A DNA stretch of 64,000 bases from the NCBI RefSeq assembly GCF_023715705.1, contig NZ_JAMBOS010000024.1:1-64000 (forward strand). Reading direction: 5' to 3'. The notes below the pieces were generated by a model that ran no database searches, was not told the origin of the DNA, and was given only the letters and a program-made list of their open reading frames with translations. Below are positions 45,178 through 53,859 of this stretch, piece by piece. The first letter of the stretch is position 1; every line of letters starts with the position of its first letter. A program made the position numbers and the translations under genes. The stretch is from Halalkalibacter oceani (GTDB lineage Bacteria; Bacillota; Bacilli; Bacillales; Bacillaceae_D).

Positions 45178-45549
45178 TCACTTTGAGTCGATCTCTCTTC
45201 CGAGTTTTTTCAGGATGTCGCGATTCAAAGTCTCGCGCCAGTTTTCCGTGTATGTGTTGGCACTGCGCAAGAGTTCGTCGCAAAATGATGCAACATCTTC
45301 ACCGGTTATTTCCAAAACATGCTTGCCGTCCGCCGCTCCTGCTTCAAACAGCTCGATCAGGTCATAGTGGATCTTCATCATGTCATAACCGGCTCCCGCC
45401 GCGAACATCCACATGTGACCTTGAATTTTCTTAAATACGTATTGATAATCTTTCGGCAGCGCCTCCACCCTTGCCATCTGTTGCTTATACTCACGCTTGC
45501 TCTCAAACATTTTTTTGATATTTAAATAATTGTCAAAAAATCCAGACAT
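45178..45549 (-). CDS. DUF1048 protein
   Basis: 123 residues, helical: YLNIKKMFESKREYKQQMARVEALP, GHMWMFAAGAGYDMM, VLEITGEDVASFCDELL. DUF1048 genes commonly follow a PadR regulator, as here (4-base gap). Function unknown. Confidence 0.88.
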   Translation of the reverse strand: MSGFFDNYLNIKKMFESKREYKQQMARVEALPKDYQYVFKKIQGHMWMFAAGAGYDMMKIHYDLIELFEAGAADGKHVLEITGEDVASFCDELLRSANTYTENWRETLNRDILKKLGREIDSK

Positions 45550-45553
45550 CCTC

Positions 45554-45883
45554 TTATTCCTCCCTTAATTGATTAATTTTCTCCGAGACAAACTCCCACT
45601 TTTTCCAGAACCTTTGCAACTCCTCGCGCCCCGCTTCGTTAAGCACAAAAAATTTTCGCGGCGGACCCATATCAGATGCCTTTTTGCTGACCTCTACCAA
45701 CTTGTTTTTTTCAAGGCGGACCAGGATAGTGTAAACGGTCCCCTCAACCACATCTGTAAAGCCGAGAGCGTTTAACTTCCGGGTGATTTCATACCCATAA
45801 GTTTCTTGACGGCTTATAATTTCAAGGACGCATCCTTCAAGCACTCCCTTGAGCATCTCTGTCAGGTTTTCCAGTATACTCAC
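45554..45883 (-). CDS. PadR-family repressor
   Basis: 109 residues. EMLKGVLEGCVLEIISRQETYGYEI, VVEGTVYTILVRLEKNKLVEV and PPRKFFVLNEAGREEL are the PadR winged helix. Forms an operon with the DUF1048 gene; paired inverted repeats upstream probably mediate autoregulation. Confidence 0.92.
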   Translation of the reverse strand: MSILENLTEMLKGVLEGCVLEIISRQETYGYEITRKLNALGFTDVVEGTVYTILVRLEKNKLVEVSKKASDMGPPRKFFVLNEAGREELQRFWKKWEFVSEKINQLREE

Positions 45884-45889
45884 CTCTTA

Positions 45890-45949
45890 CTATTCTGTAT
45901 AACTAATATTCAGTATTACTTACTACCACTACATAGTATTACAGAATAG
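45890..45949. promoter_or_regulatory. Perfect 10-bp inverted repeat around the padR promoter
   Basis: CTATTCTGTA (45890-45899) and TACAGAATAG (45940-45949) flank the promoter area with a 40-bp gap. Confidence 0.5.
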
Positions 45950-46162
45950 CTATTTTGTAAACAGTATTTTAAAAAAACGGTCCTATCCCCGGGTCTCTTC
46001 CAACAGTCCATGTACAAAATGTGATCAATCCAATGAACTGATTTTCAAAAAACAGACTCCGGACCGGCTTTATATGCTTTGGGTCCCAAGCGAGCAAAAG
46101 GAAGACCGCTCCTTATGAGCAACCTTCCTCCTGCTGGCGATATAAAAATAAAAATGTCTGTT

Positions 46163-46629
46163 TTAGTTAAAAATCATCTTCCATTTCCCGTCTATCTCTT
46201 TTAGCTCTATTTTGGCATCAGCTAATTCCAATTGTCTTCCATATGTACTCATTACAATAGCCTTATCTAGTAAATCAGAATTTCCTTCTAAAATGTCGTG
46301 ATAAAAAAATCTTGTAAGACGTAATAGTCACCGAAATCATGCTGTACTACGAAGTAATTCTCTATAGAAAAATCCTCTATCTGTTTTATAAAAACCTTAT
46401 ACGTATGCTTAGCAAAAATCGTATATAAGAAATAATAGGTTCCACTATCAGATTCAAGGTCTTGCAAAATGAGATGACGTCCTTTCTTGAGCATTTTCAG
46501 GATTAAGTGATGCTTCTCCATACTCATTTCAATACCTAGGTACGATAGCTCTTCCTCATTTTCCTCGTGAAAATCGTTTACAGTTAAACCGTTTAGAATA
46601 TTATCGACGTTCGCCAATGTTACATGCAT
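46163..46629 (-). pseudogene. Hypothetical protein broken by a frameshift
   Basis: The first frame (MHVTLANVDNILNGL...) stops after 113 codons. A second frame overlaps it from the T7 run near 46305 and continues RFFYHDILEGNSDLLDK, RQLELADAKIELKEIDGKWK, MIFN to TAA at 46163. Joined by a one-base shift, they give about 155 residues of alpha-beta character. The run of seven T is a typical slip site. AT-rich, unlike its neighbours. Family not recognised. Confidence 0.65.
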
Positions 46630-46844
46630 AGAAGTTATCCCCTTTTCAACAACATCTACAGGATCATGAGGTTAATGTCATTACCCTAAGAAAGTATGGA
46701 TCAGCTTAAGGCAATTTTGAACAATCTTTTCCGGCGCTTTTTCATTAATAGGAAAGCCTCGTACGCTTAACATATGAAATTACATATATTTGGAATATAC
46801 ATCCCCCTGCAAAAAAATTAAAGTATCGCGTCATGACAATGGGG

Positions 46845-47450
46845 TCACTTCACCTTTCCCTTTAATCCAGTGATCATAACTTCCATCCCAAACTGAAATT
46901 CTTGATCCATGTCTGGAATGGTCAAGTTTATTGAAGGTGTCTCTAGAACGGGATTAGCGGACTCTTTATTAGCGATTTCTAAAAAACGGTACTCCTCTAG
47001 AATGAATGAAATCGTGTACGTGTTGAAGAACCATAGAGCTGAGAAAGCCTCTTTATGCCCCATACCTGCCTTCTTAAAGATATCATGCATCTGCTCAATT
47101 AATTGTATGCGATAAGGAGTAGTCGGAGCGGTTTCAGCTATAACAATGGCGGAATCTCGAATAGATAAAAGTTTGCCCCGCCATTCTTTCGCGAGCATCA
47201 TTATTTGTTCATCCCAGTCTGCCTCTTTATCCGGAAGCTGAATGTTTTTACAAATTTCATCAGCCACCAATTCGAGCAATTCGTTTTTATTTTTTATGTG
47301 CCAGTATAATGAGGCGCTCTTAATTCCTAACCTTTCTGCAATATTTCTTATCGTGATGCTTTTATAACCTTCTGTCTGCAGGATCTCTAGTGCAACATGT
47401 ACAATTTGGGACTTATCTAACAATTTATGATGTGCATCGTTATCCGTCAT
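46845..47450 (-). CDS. TetR-family repressor, tetracycline-repressor class
   Basis: 201 residues from ATG 47450 (ribosome site AAAGGGGTG). DNA-binding domain: KSQIVHVALEILQTEGYKSITIRNIAERLGIKSASLYWHIKNK. The C-terminal half looks like the TetR_C ligand domain. Two tetO-like dyads lie in the divergent promoter region, so it probably represses the adjacent membrane protein gene. Confidence 0.9.
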   Translation of the reverse strand: MTDNDAHHKLLDKSQIVHVALEILQTEGYKSITIRNIAERLGIKSASLYWHIKNKNELLELVADEICKNIQLPDKEADWDEQIMMLAKEWRGKLLSIRDSAIVIAETAPTTPYRIQLIEQMHDIFKKAGMGHKEAFSALWFFNTYTISFILEEYRFLEIANKESANPVLETPSINLTIPDMDQEFQFGMEVMITGLKGKVK

Positions 47451-47524
47451 CAACTCTAAGCACCCCTTTCAATCAAATGTTATCCATTATTTTAGCCTAT
47501 TTTTAGAAAAAGTTGAATTGTTAC

Positions 47525-47582
47525 TTGACAGTGTATCATTTCCGAGATAACCTATCACTGATAGTTAAACTATCGTCGATAG
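47525..47582 (+). promoter_or_regulatory. Promoter with two tetO-like operators
   Basis: TTGACA (47525-47530), 17 bp, TAACCT (47548-47553). Dyads CTATCACTGATAG (47552-47564) and CTATCGTCGATAG (47570-47582) follow with an 18-bp centre spacing. The first closely resembles the classical tetO core CTATCAnTGATAG. Confidence 0.7.
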
Positions 47583-47620
47583 GTTGGCTGTACATTTATA
47601 TGAGGATAAGGAGAGAAAAG

Positions 47621-48139
47621 ATGATGAAAAGTAATTTAACTTTTGTTGCATTAATTTGTTTGATCACGGTGATTGGTTTTGAACTGGGTGGAGCGATTTA
47701 TGAAGGAGTCGTTGTTGCTTCCCAGTGGAGTACTTATCCACCAACATCCTTTGCCATTCTTCAAGGAGATTATGGGTTGCCTGTTGAGCACTATTGGATA
47801 CCTCTGCACATGATGGCTCAAATCCTAATCATCGTTGTGTTGATCCTGTGCTGGAAGGCTAAAAGAGTGAGGAATACAGTACTTATGATTGTGGGTCTTT
47901 ACTTAATACTCAGAATTCCTACTTTTTTGTACTTTATTCCAGAACTTAATGTGTTTTCAACGACCGATCCAACAGGGCCCTTTTCTCAAGAGTTGAAAGA
48001 CCGGGCGGATCTATGGGCGAACCTTAGTACAGGTAGAACGATTATTATTGCCAGTATATATGTGCTTTGTTGGATATCTCTTGGTCGCTTTAGACAACAC
48101 AATCAAAAAATCTTGATGGATGCACAGGTAAATGTCTAA
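47621..48139 (+). CDS. Small integral membrane protein under TetR control
   Basis: 172 residues from the ATG after AAGGAGAGAAAAG. About four helices (FVALICLITVIGFELGGAIYEG; ILIIVVLILCW; VLMIVGLYLILRIPTFLYF; IIIASIYVLCWISL), reminiscent of DUF1772-like proteins. Divergent from the TetR gene and preceded by tetO-like sites, so a possible resistance or membrane-stress factor; function unknown. Confidence 0.78.
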   Translation: MMKSNLTFVALICLITVIGFELGGAIYEGVVVASQWSTYPPTSFAILQGDYGLPVEHYWIPLHMMAQILIIVVLILCWKAKRVRNTVLMIVGLYLILRIPTFLYFIPELNVFSTTDPTGPFSQELKDRADLWANLSTGRTIIIASIYVLCWISLGRFRQHNQKILMDAQVNV

Positions 48140-48249
48140 TCTTATCTCATTCAAGAGGGGATGCTATAAATTATTCAGACATTGATTTGGCTTTCCCCTT
48201 CTCTCCTAGCCTTGGCATTACAAAAAGACCATCTCATCGTTTTTTTTAT

Positions 48250-48345
48250 CTAAGGAGTCAAGGGGATATCCAATTCTTTTGCGAATTTTCCGATGATGTT
48301 ATTTCGATAATGCAGATCGCTGCGGTTGAATTGATCGCGTATCGC
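48250..48345 (-). pseudogene. Gene-tail remnant
   Basis: A 31-codon frame without start reads AIRDQFNRSDLHYRNNIIG then KFAKELDIPLTP and TAG. It has a protein-like composition, is closed upstream by TGA, and lies alone between two genes. Confidence 0.3.
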
Positions 48346-48395
48346 TCACCGACATCATTCGCCTTACTTCCATGATAACTATAAATTTTAACGCG

Positions 48396-49208
48396 TTATT
48401 CCGTGTCGACCTCTTTCCAATCCGGTTCCTTTCGAACAAAAAGCTTTAACGTCATAATTGCGAATGAAAAAGGGATGATTCCTAAAATAACGATTTCCAT
48501 CAGTCCAGGTGTCGTCGATGTTAATTCTTGATTATGCGGGCCAAACAGTTGTTGCATAGTTTGAAAAGCAACATGAAGACCTACCGCACCCCAGACATTT
48601 TCCGTCATAACACGAACCATGCCGATGATAATACCAACAGCGAAAAAGAAGACCATGCGCTCCACACTTAGTGCGGCACCGATGCTTACCGCGAACAAGA
48701 CAAATAGTAAACTCTGAACGCCAACCGCCTTCCACTTAGCAAGTGACGTATTTAAATTCCGATAAAAATAGCCCCGGAAAATAAGCTCCTCCGGCAAAGC
48801 CTCGTACATAAATACGAGGATGAGCAACGCAATGATAGTCAGTACTAATGAGCTAACCGAAACGTGGAACTGTATCTCTGTCCAATCAAACAAGACAAAA
48901 ATAATGAGCGCGATCCCTGCTGGAATCAAGTAGCTGAGTCCTCCAAAAACAAACGGCTTCCAGCCCTCCTTGAACGACGTAAGCCGCAATCCTGCCCATG
49001 ACCGTTTATCCACATATTTGCGTGCAAAAACAATTAAGGGCAATACGAGACTGAATATTAGTACTGCAGACAGTACATGGGTCGTCCGATCATATTCTCC
49101 CCCTGCGCCCATCCAAATACGTATGGCTTTGGATAGCCACCAAACCATACATGTGAGGACGAAAACAGTAACAATGCGCCAAACAGTTGGCAAACGTTGA
49201 TTCGTCAT
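48396..49208 (-). CDS. CPBP-family intramembrane protease (Abi domain)
   Basis: 270 residues, about seven or eight helices. Motif 1 PEELIFRGYFYR supplies the Glu-Glu pair and Arg; later motifs fall in GIIIGMVRVMTENVWGAVGLHVAFQ with the conserved His. Related to Rce1-type glutamic proteases; in bacteria linked to bacteriocin immunity or maturation. No bacteriocin gene seen nearby. Confidence 0.85.
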   Translation of the reverse strand: MTNQRLPTVWRIVTVFVLTCMVWWLSKAIRIWMGAGGEYDRTTHVLSAVLIFSLVLPLIVFARKYVDKRSWAGLRLTSFKEGWKPFVFGGLSYLIPAGIALIIFVLFDWTEIQFHVSVSSLVLTIIALLILVFMYEALPEELIFRGYFYRNLNTSLAKWKAVGVQSLLFVLFAVSIGAALSVERMVFFFAVGIIIGMVRVMTENVWGAVGLHVAFQTMQQLFGPHNQELTSTTPGLMEIVILGIIPFSFAIMTLKLFVRKEPDWKEVDTE

Positions 49209-49935
49209 ATGTACACACGCTCCATTCTTTCTTACACTATTTCAAGTGATCTTACTTGATTGGTGTTATTCCACTATAAACGACATACACTCGCAATTGT
49301 AGTGACCTAAGTCACTGACCGAAAACATGGAAAGACTGACCCGGATAGATGGGTTTGATCGCCGCAGGGCTCCCACGATGACTCCAATCTGCTCTCCTTG
49401 TTCCAAGTCCCAATTCTAACCCGATCTCCATCACGCATGCCCTTTATTTCCCAATCAAAATCACTCTGATAAAACTGACAGCTTGGATCACTTCCCTCGA
49501 AATAAGTATGAGCCAGGTTAGCCTCTTCTCAGCCATTCCTGCTTTCCTAACACGATACTTTCGAACTAAATCACCGTTTGCTTTCAATGACCCCAATTTT
49601 CATTTTTTAATGAGCAGCCAAATCCTTCCCTGTAAACTGTCTTGGCTTTTCAACATCAAGCGGAATGCGTTTGGGTTTCGGAGATATGACCGGTTGCGGA
49701 ACCGGATTTTACTTCATCACCAATTCAAAGATCACTCATTCGGGGTGGGATAAGGAGCCCGTCCTCTCGCTACCACAACATTTGACGTAGAACCTCTTTA
49801 AATAACAAAAAAACAACTCAGGCCCCCGCCTTAAGTTGTTTGATAAAATAAGTTACAAAACATTAGATTATTGGATACAATGCTCGTTTGATTACGGTTC
49901 CCGGATAGCAATACTGGGATTGCCTGAAATGCTCT
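49209..49935. other. Intergenic region holding decayed coding fragments
   Basis: On the minus strand 49307-49528 is open for 73 codons without a start (FEGSDPSCQFYQSDFDWEIK, then GMRDGDRVRIGTW and two more cysteines). A second piece near 49620-49690 reads NPVPQPVISPKPKRIPLD then a stop. Both look protein-like but are broken by stops. A minus-strand terminator lies at 49811-49841. Confidence 0.35.
49811..49841 (-). terminator. Terminator hairpin
   Basis: AAACAACT...AGTTGTTT with a T run on the minus strand, about 95 bases past the small antitoxin-like gene. Confidence 0.65.
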
Positions 49936-50121
49936 TTACTCATTTCTTGCGAGTTTAAGGGCACGTTGTAAAAAATCCGCTTCAGACATTTCTCCTTCGA
50001 TACTTTTTAAGATCATTTCTTCCCCACCCTCAGGTAAGTATTGACCTTCAATTTCTAGAGACGCTTTAGCATTGCGAAATGCATATTTCGTTTCTTCATT
50101 AATCATTGAAGTGATTGCCAT
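49936..50121 (-). CDS. VbhA-like antitoxin-family protein (61 aa)
   Basis: 61 residues with ribosome site GGAAGGGG. INEETKYAFRNAKASLEIEG, LPEGG and EGEMSEADFLQRALKLARNE match the three-helix VbhA antitoxin fold that inhibits Fic AMP-transferases. No Fic gene is adjacent, so this is an orphan or acts on a distant partner. Confidence 0.8.
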   Translation of the reverse strand: MAITSMINEETKYAFRNAKASLEIEGQYLPEGGEEMILKSIEGEMSEADFLQRALKLARNE

Positions 50122-50231
50122 AATGATCCCCTTCCTTCTAAGAGGTACTTACCTTTATTACACCCTAAAACTTACTGTTTTTACATAAGAAATGATAAGC
50201 TCACTCAACTCTTTACCTTTTTAAAAACAAA

Positions 50232-50251
50232 AAACGGCATCTCTGCCGTTT
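50232..50251 (-). terminator. tRNA-Ala terminator
   Basis: AAACGGCA-GAGA-TGCCGTTT followed by a T run, 9 bases after the tRNA. Confidence 0.8.
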
Positions 50252-50260
50252 AAAAGTTGA

Positions 50261-50333
50261 TGGAGCCAAGGGGGCTCGAACCCCTGACCTCTATGCTGCC
50301 AGCGTAGCGCTCTCCCAGCTGAGCTATGGCCCC
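50261..50333 (-). tRNA. tRNA-Ala (anticodon GGC)
   Basis: 73 bases including encoded CCA. The acceptor stem GGGGCCA/TGGCTCC contains the G3-U70 alanine identity pair; D arm GCTCAGCTGGGAGAGC; anticodon loop CTGGCAG; T loop GTTCGAGCC. The anticodon stem CTACG/CATAG has a C-A mismatch at the fourth pair, where CGTAG would pair fully. Confidence 0.93.
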
Positions 50334-50413
50334 GTATTTGGATTTGTATCGGACAACATCTAATTTACCTCTCTTCCGCAAAAAAGTCAAGCATAAATTA
50401 GATGGGAGGCTGA

Positions 50414-50572
50414 TTAGAAAATCAGCTCCAGCACCCACCAGGCGACACCGGCTATGACGGCGACGATTAGGGAGCTCATGAGATTTTCCAGTGTTAGCTT
50501 GCGTTGCTTGACAATATCGAATATAAGCCAGCCGCAAAAGATAGCAAATGCAAAGACAATCGCAGAAACCAA
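50414..50572 (-). CDS. Hypothetical small membrane protein (52 aa)
   Basis: TTG at 50572 with ribosome site AAAGGAGAGAGCGAC opens a 52-residue frame: helix 1 VSAIVFAFAIFCGWLIFDIV, short loop KQRKLTLENLM, helix 2 SSLIVAVIAGVAWWVLELIF. A two-helix hairpin. The tRNA-Ala follows 80 bases later on the same strand, and the yugO-like channel gene is divergent. No family recognised. Confidence 0.72.
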   Translation of the reverse strand: MVSAIVFAFAIFCGWLIFDIVKQRKLTLENLMSSLIVAVIAGVAWWVLELIF

Positions 50573-50681
50573 GTCGCTCTCTCCTTTTTTCACTCATGCT
50601 ATTTATCGTAACAGAGCGTGACTGATCCGGCAAGAGCTTGGCAATACTAGCTGACAGGAGAATTAGAAATGAGGAGACGTT

Positions 50682-51698
50682 ATGCTACAGTGGTGGATGT
50701 TTCGAACATTAATGGGAAAGGTGCCGTTTCTCGTAAAATTACTATTGGCGATTCTTTCCATTGCCTGCCTGATCGGCGGAGTCGTTCATTTGCTTGAGCC
50801 GTTGAAGTTCCCAACCTGGTTTGATGGGATTTGGTGGGCATTGGTCACGGTGTCCACGGTCGGCTACGGTGATTTTGTACCGGTGACAATTGCCGGAAGA
50901 GCCTTGGCGATTTTGCTGATTTTCGTCGGGGTTGGGGTGATGACGTTACTTGTCACGACTCTTGCCTCCATCGCATTTTCAACAAATCAATCATTTCGTT
51001 ATGGCGAGCTCGCTTTTTTGGGTGAGGGACATATTATCGTCATTGGCTGGAACGAGCGAAGCAAGCATACGATTGAAAATGTCCGGGAGGTTCAGCCGGG
51101 AACGCCGATCGTGCTGATTGACGAAACATTGACTGAAGCGCCTCCCGGCTATAAACAGCTTCACTTCGTCAAAGGCAACAGCAGTGAAGATGCTGTGCTG
51201 AAACAGGCCAATATCGGCCTCGCTCAAAGTGTGCTGATTACTGCCAAGCAGCAGGGAAATGAATTTACGGCTGACGCGCGGACGATCCTGACGACGCTGG
51301 CGGTCAAAAGCCAAAATCGTGATGTCTATACGATCGTCGAAATTTTGACGAAGGAACAATTAGAAAACGCCTATCGGGCCGGGGCTGATGAGTGCATTGA
51401 ATCAACCACGCTGACAGGCGCTGTTCTCGTATCCAGCCTTCTCCATCACCATATGAGTGATGTTGTCGGCGATTTACTGAAATTTGATCAGATGAATCAA
51501 TTATCGTTTCAGCCGGCTTCTGATGATCAGGTTGGCTATCGCTTCATTGACGTCTTGAAAGCGGGCTATGACGACGGTGAGCTACTGATTGGCCTTAAAC
51601 GCCGGGAGCGTGTGCTGCTTCATCCGCCTGCCGAAACACTCGTCCAGGTTGACGACGAATTAATTATGATTATCCGGCGCCTTAATAAAGTAAGGTGA
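50682..51698 (+). CDS. yugO: Potassium channel protein, YugO/Kch type
   Basis: 338 residues. TM1 (about 17-38), pore helix with selectivity filter TVSTVGYGDF (near 65), TM2 (about 80-105), then a cytoplasmic RCK/TrkA-N domain (IIVIGWNERSKHTIENV) and a TrkA-C-like end. In B. subtilis YugO mediates K+ release in biofilms. The upstream mistic gene found there is not seen. The last 17 bases overlap the convergent yugN gene. Confidence 0.92.
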   Translation: MLQWWMFRTLMGKVPFLVKLLLAILSIACLIGGVVHLLEPLKFPTWFDGIWWALVTVSTVGYGDFVPVTIAGRALAILLIFVGVGVMTLLVTTLASIAFSTNQSFRYGELAFLGEGHIIVIGWNERSKHTIENVREVQPGTPIVLIDETLTEAPPGYKQLHFVKGNSSEDAVLKQANIGLAQSVLITAKQQGNEFTADARTILTTLAVKSQNRDVYTIVEILTKEQLENAYRAGADECIESTTLTGAVLVSSLLHHHMSDVVGDLLKFDQMNQLSFQPASDDQVGYRFIDVLKAGYDDGELLIGLKRRERVLLHPPAETLVQVDDELIMIIRRLNKVR

Positions 51699-52104
51699 GC
51701 TCAAGCTCTTGAATAAGGTTCCGGGCCGTCGGCATAAATTTCGGATCAAGTGAAGCATCCTTATCCACCGGCTTCTGGAATTGATTGACAACGCTGTTGT
51801 ACGACATTCGAAACAAGCCGTCGAACGGATCCGCATCCTCCTCCAGGTCCTCTTGATACTGATGATTGAGCAAGAACGGCTGCCCGAGTTCAACCGTCAC
51901 GCCGCGCTGTTCCAATTCGCCGTCCACCGCCTTAAAGGGCACGCGTAAAAACGTGTAGCCATCCTGTTCATCAATTTTATAATCAAAGTAACCGTGATCA
52001 TACTCCCAGCCGCCGCCTATGCGATAACCAAGCGGCTTAAGCTTTTCCTCCAGTACACTCAGCTTATATTGTTTCCCCTCGACAGAAGAAGGAAGTGCAA
52101 GCAT
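51682..52104 (-). CDS. yugN: YugN-like protein
   Basis: 140 residues. LGYRIGGGWEYDHGYFDYKID and the conserved neighbour set identify the YugN family, of unknown function and predicted cytoplasmic. Confidence 0.85.
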   Translation of the reverse strand: MLALPSSVEGKQYKLSVLEEKLKPLGYRIGGGWEYDHGYFDYKIDEQDGYTFLRVPFKAVDGELEQRGVTVELGQPFLLNHQYQEDLEEDADPFDGLFRMSYNSVVNQFQKPVDKDASLDPKFMPTARNLIQELELTLLY

Positions 52105-52215
52105 CCGGCTTCACCCTTTCCAAGAAATTCACTCTTGGTCGTAGTGTAGCCTGCTCTTGCTGCTTTTATGTAAAGGAGAGTAAAATCGCCGGCAGCGGCT
52201 GTCTTGCAGGGTGTA

Positions 52216-53562
52216 TTATTTTAACCTTGCCTCAAGCTCGGCTTTTTCTTTCTCGAAGCCGGGCTTTCCGAGCAGCGCAAACATATTTTTCTTATACGCC
52301 TCGACGCCGGGCTGGTCAAACGGATTAACGCCAAGCAGGTAGCCGCTTATTCCGCACGCCTTTTCAAAAAAGTAGACGAGATAGCCGAAATGGAATTCAT
52401 TTAATTCCGGTATGTGGACAATCAAGTTAGGCACGCCGCCATCAGTATGAGCGAGCATCGTTCCTTCAAACGCCTTTTTATTGACGAAATCAATCGTTTC
52501 CCCGGCCAAATAATTTAAGCCGTCCAAATCGCTGTCCGTCGTCTCAATCGTCAGTTCCTCTCTGACTTTCCCAACATGCAGCACTGTTTCAAACAGGTCA
52601 CGCCGCCCATCCTGAATATATTGGCCCATGGAATGAAGATCGGTCGAAAAATCGACCGCAGCCGGAAAGAGACCTTTGCCGTCCTTTCCTTCACTTTCGC
52701 CATACAGCTGCTTCCACCATTCACCGACAAAGTGCAGCGCAGGTTCATAATTGACCATTATTTCAATGCTCTTTCCTTTGTTATAGAAAATTTGCCGGAT
52801 CGCGGCGTATTGATAAGCTTGATTTTTTACCAAATCAGGAGTCGCTAAATCTTCGCTTGCCTGACGTGCGCCATTCATCATCGCTTCAATATCAAGCCCG
52901 GCTGCAGCAATCGGCAAAAGCCCGACCGCCGTCAGCACGGAAAAGCGGCCGCCTACATCATCAGGGACAACAAAGGTCTGATAGCCTTCCTCATCGGCTA
53001 ATGTTTTCAGGGCACCTTTTTTCCTGTCAGTCGTGGCGTAAATTCGCTTTCTTGCTTCCTCTCGTCCGTACTTCTGTTCAAGATATTGACGGAAAATCCG
53101 GAAAGCGATCGCCGGCTCGGTTGTCGTTCCCGATTTAGAAATCACATTGAGCGACACATCCTTTCCGTCAAGCAGCGTCAGCAAATCCTTGATGTACGTC
53201 GAGCTCATATTGTGACCGACGAAAAAGATTTGCGGTGCTTTACGCTCCTCTTTCCCGAGAAGATTGTAAAAAGAATGCTGCAAGGCTTCAATCGCAGCGC
53301 GCGCTCCTAAATAAGAGCCGCCAATTCCGATCACGAGCAGCACGTCCGAATCCGCCTTTATTTTCTCGGCCGCTGCCTGAATCCGGCTAAACTCTTCACG
53401 GTCATACGCTGACGGTAAATCAACCCAGCCAAGATACTCATGACCCGCTCCGGTCTTCTGATGAAGAGCCTCGTGAGCGGCTGTGACCGCGTTTTGCATG
53501 TACGTTAATTCATCCTGCTGAAAAAATGAAAGGGCTTTTGAATAATCAAACTGAAGTGTCAT
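52216..53562 (-). CDS. pgi: Glucose-6-phosphate isomerase
   Basis: 448 residues from the ATG after AAAGGAGATGGAACG. Signature segments [48 protein letters not shown] and [20 protein letters not shown]. Interconverts glucose-6-phosphate and fructose-6-phosphate. Confidence 0.97.
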   Translation of the reverse strand: MTLQFDYSKALSFFQQDELTYMQNAVTAAHEALHQKTGAGHEYLGWVDLPSAYDREEFSRIQAAAEKIKADSDVLLVIGIGGSYLGARAAIEALQHSFYNLLGKEERKAPQIFFVGHNMSSTYIKDLLTLLDGKDVSLNVISKSGTTTEPAIAFRIFRQYLEQKYGREEARKRIYATTDRKKGALKTLADEEGYQTFVVPDDVGGRFSVLTAVGLLPIAAAGLDIEAMMNGARQASEDLATPDLVKNQAYQYAAIRQIFYNKGKSIEIMVNYEPALHFVGEWWKQLYGESEGKDGKGLFPAAVDFSTDLHSMGQYIQDGRRDLFETVLHVGKVREELTIETTDSDLDGLNYLAGETIDFVNKKAFEGTMLAHTDGGVPNLIVHIPELNEFHFGYLVYFFEKACGISGYLLGVNPFDQPGVEAYKKNMFALLGKPGFEKEKAELEARLK

Positions 53563-53815
53563 CGTTCCATCTCCTTTATCCAAACAAACATGAGGTCATC
53601 CCCACTTTAACGAATCCAGCCTAAAGAAGCAAGTTGTATATACAAGATTACCTGCATTCCTATTTGGGAAACCTCTTTGACATTCAAAAAAGCGGGATTG
53701 AGACAAAACTAGCTTTGTGCCTATTGGCAATCGCTTCACACTACAAGCCCGTTGTAAGAAACCCACTCGCAGTAAGGCTTTCAAAATCAGGCAGCGACCG
53801 CCCTCATTACGAAAA

Positions 53816-53854
53816 AGCCGTAGAAAAAGGGAAAATCAACCTTTTTCTACGGCT
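53816..53854. terminator. Hairpin of the common-loop family
   Basis: Perfect AGCCGTAGAAAAAGG / CCTTTTTCTACGGCT; the reverse loop reads TTGATTTTC. It abuts the stop of the alcohol dehydrogenase gene. Confidence 0.7.
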
Positions 53855-53859
53855 ATGCC

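Noticed and set aside
49508-49753. 81-codon plus-strand frame in the long gap
   Set aside because: No ribosome site; composition not protein-like. The opposite strand shows better, though broken, coding signs.
50250-50633. 127-codon frame across the tRNA
   Set aside because: It reads through the tRNA-Ala gene and is out of frame with the well-supported 52-residue gene.
7495-53790. Similarity between intergenic stretches near 7495-7600 and 53690-53790
   Set aside because: They share GCGGGAkTGAGA and AGAAACCCACT-like segments, but the match is short, gapped and partly inverted, so a repeat family cannot be claimed.
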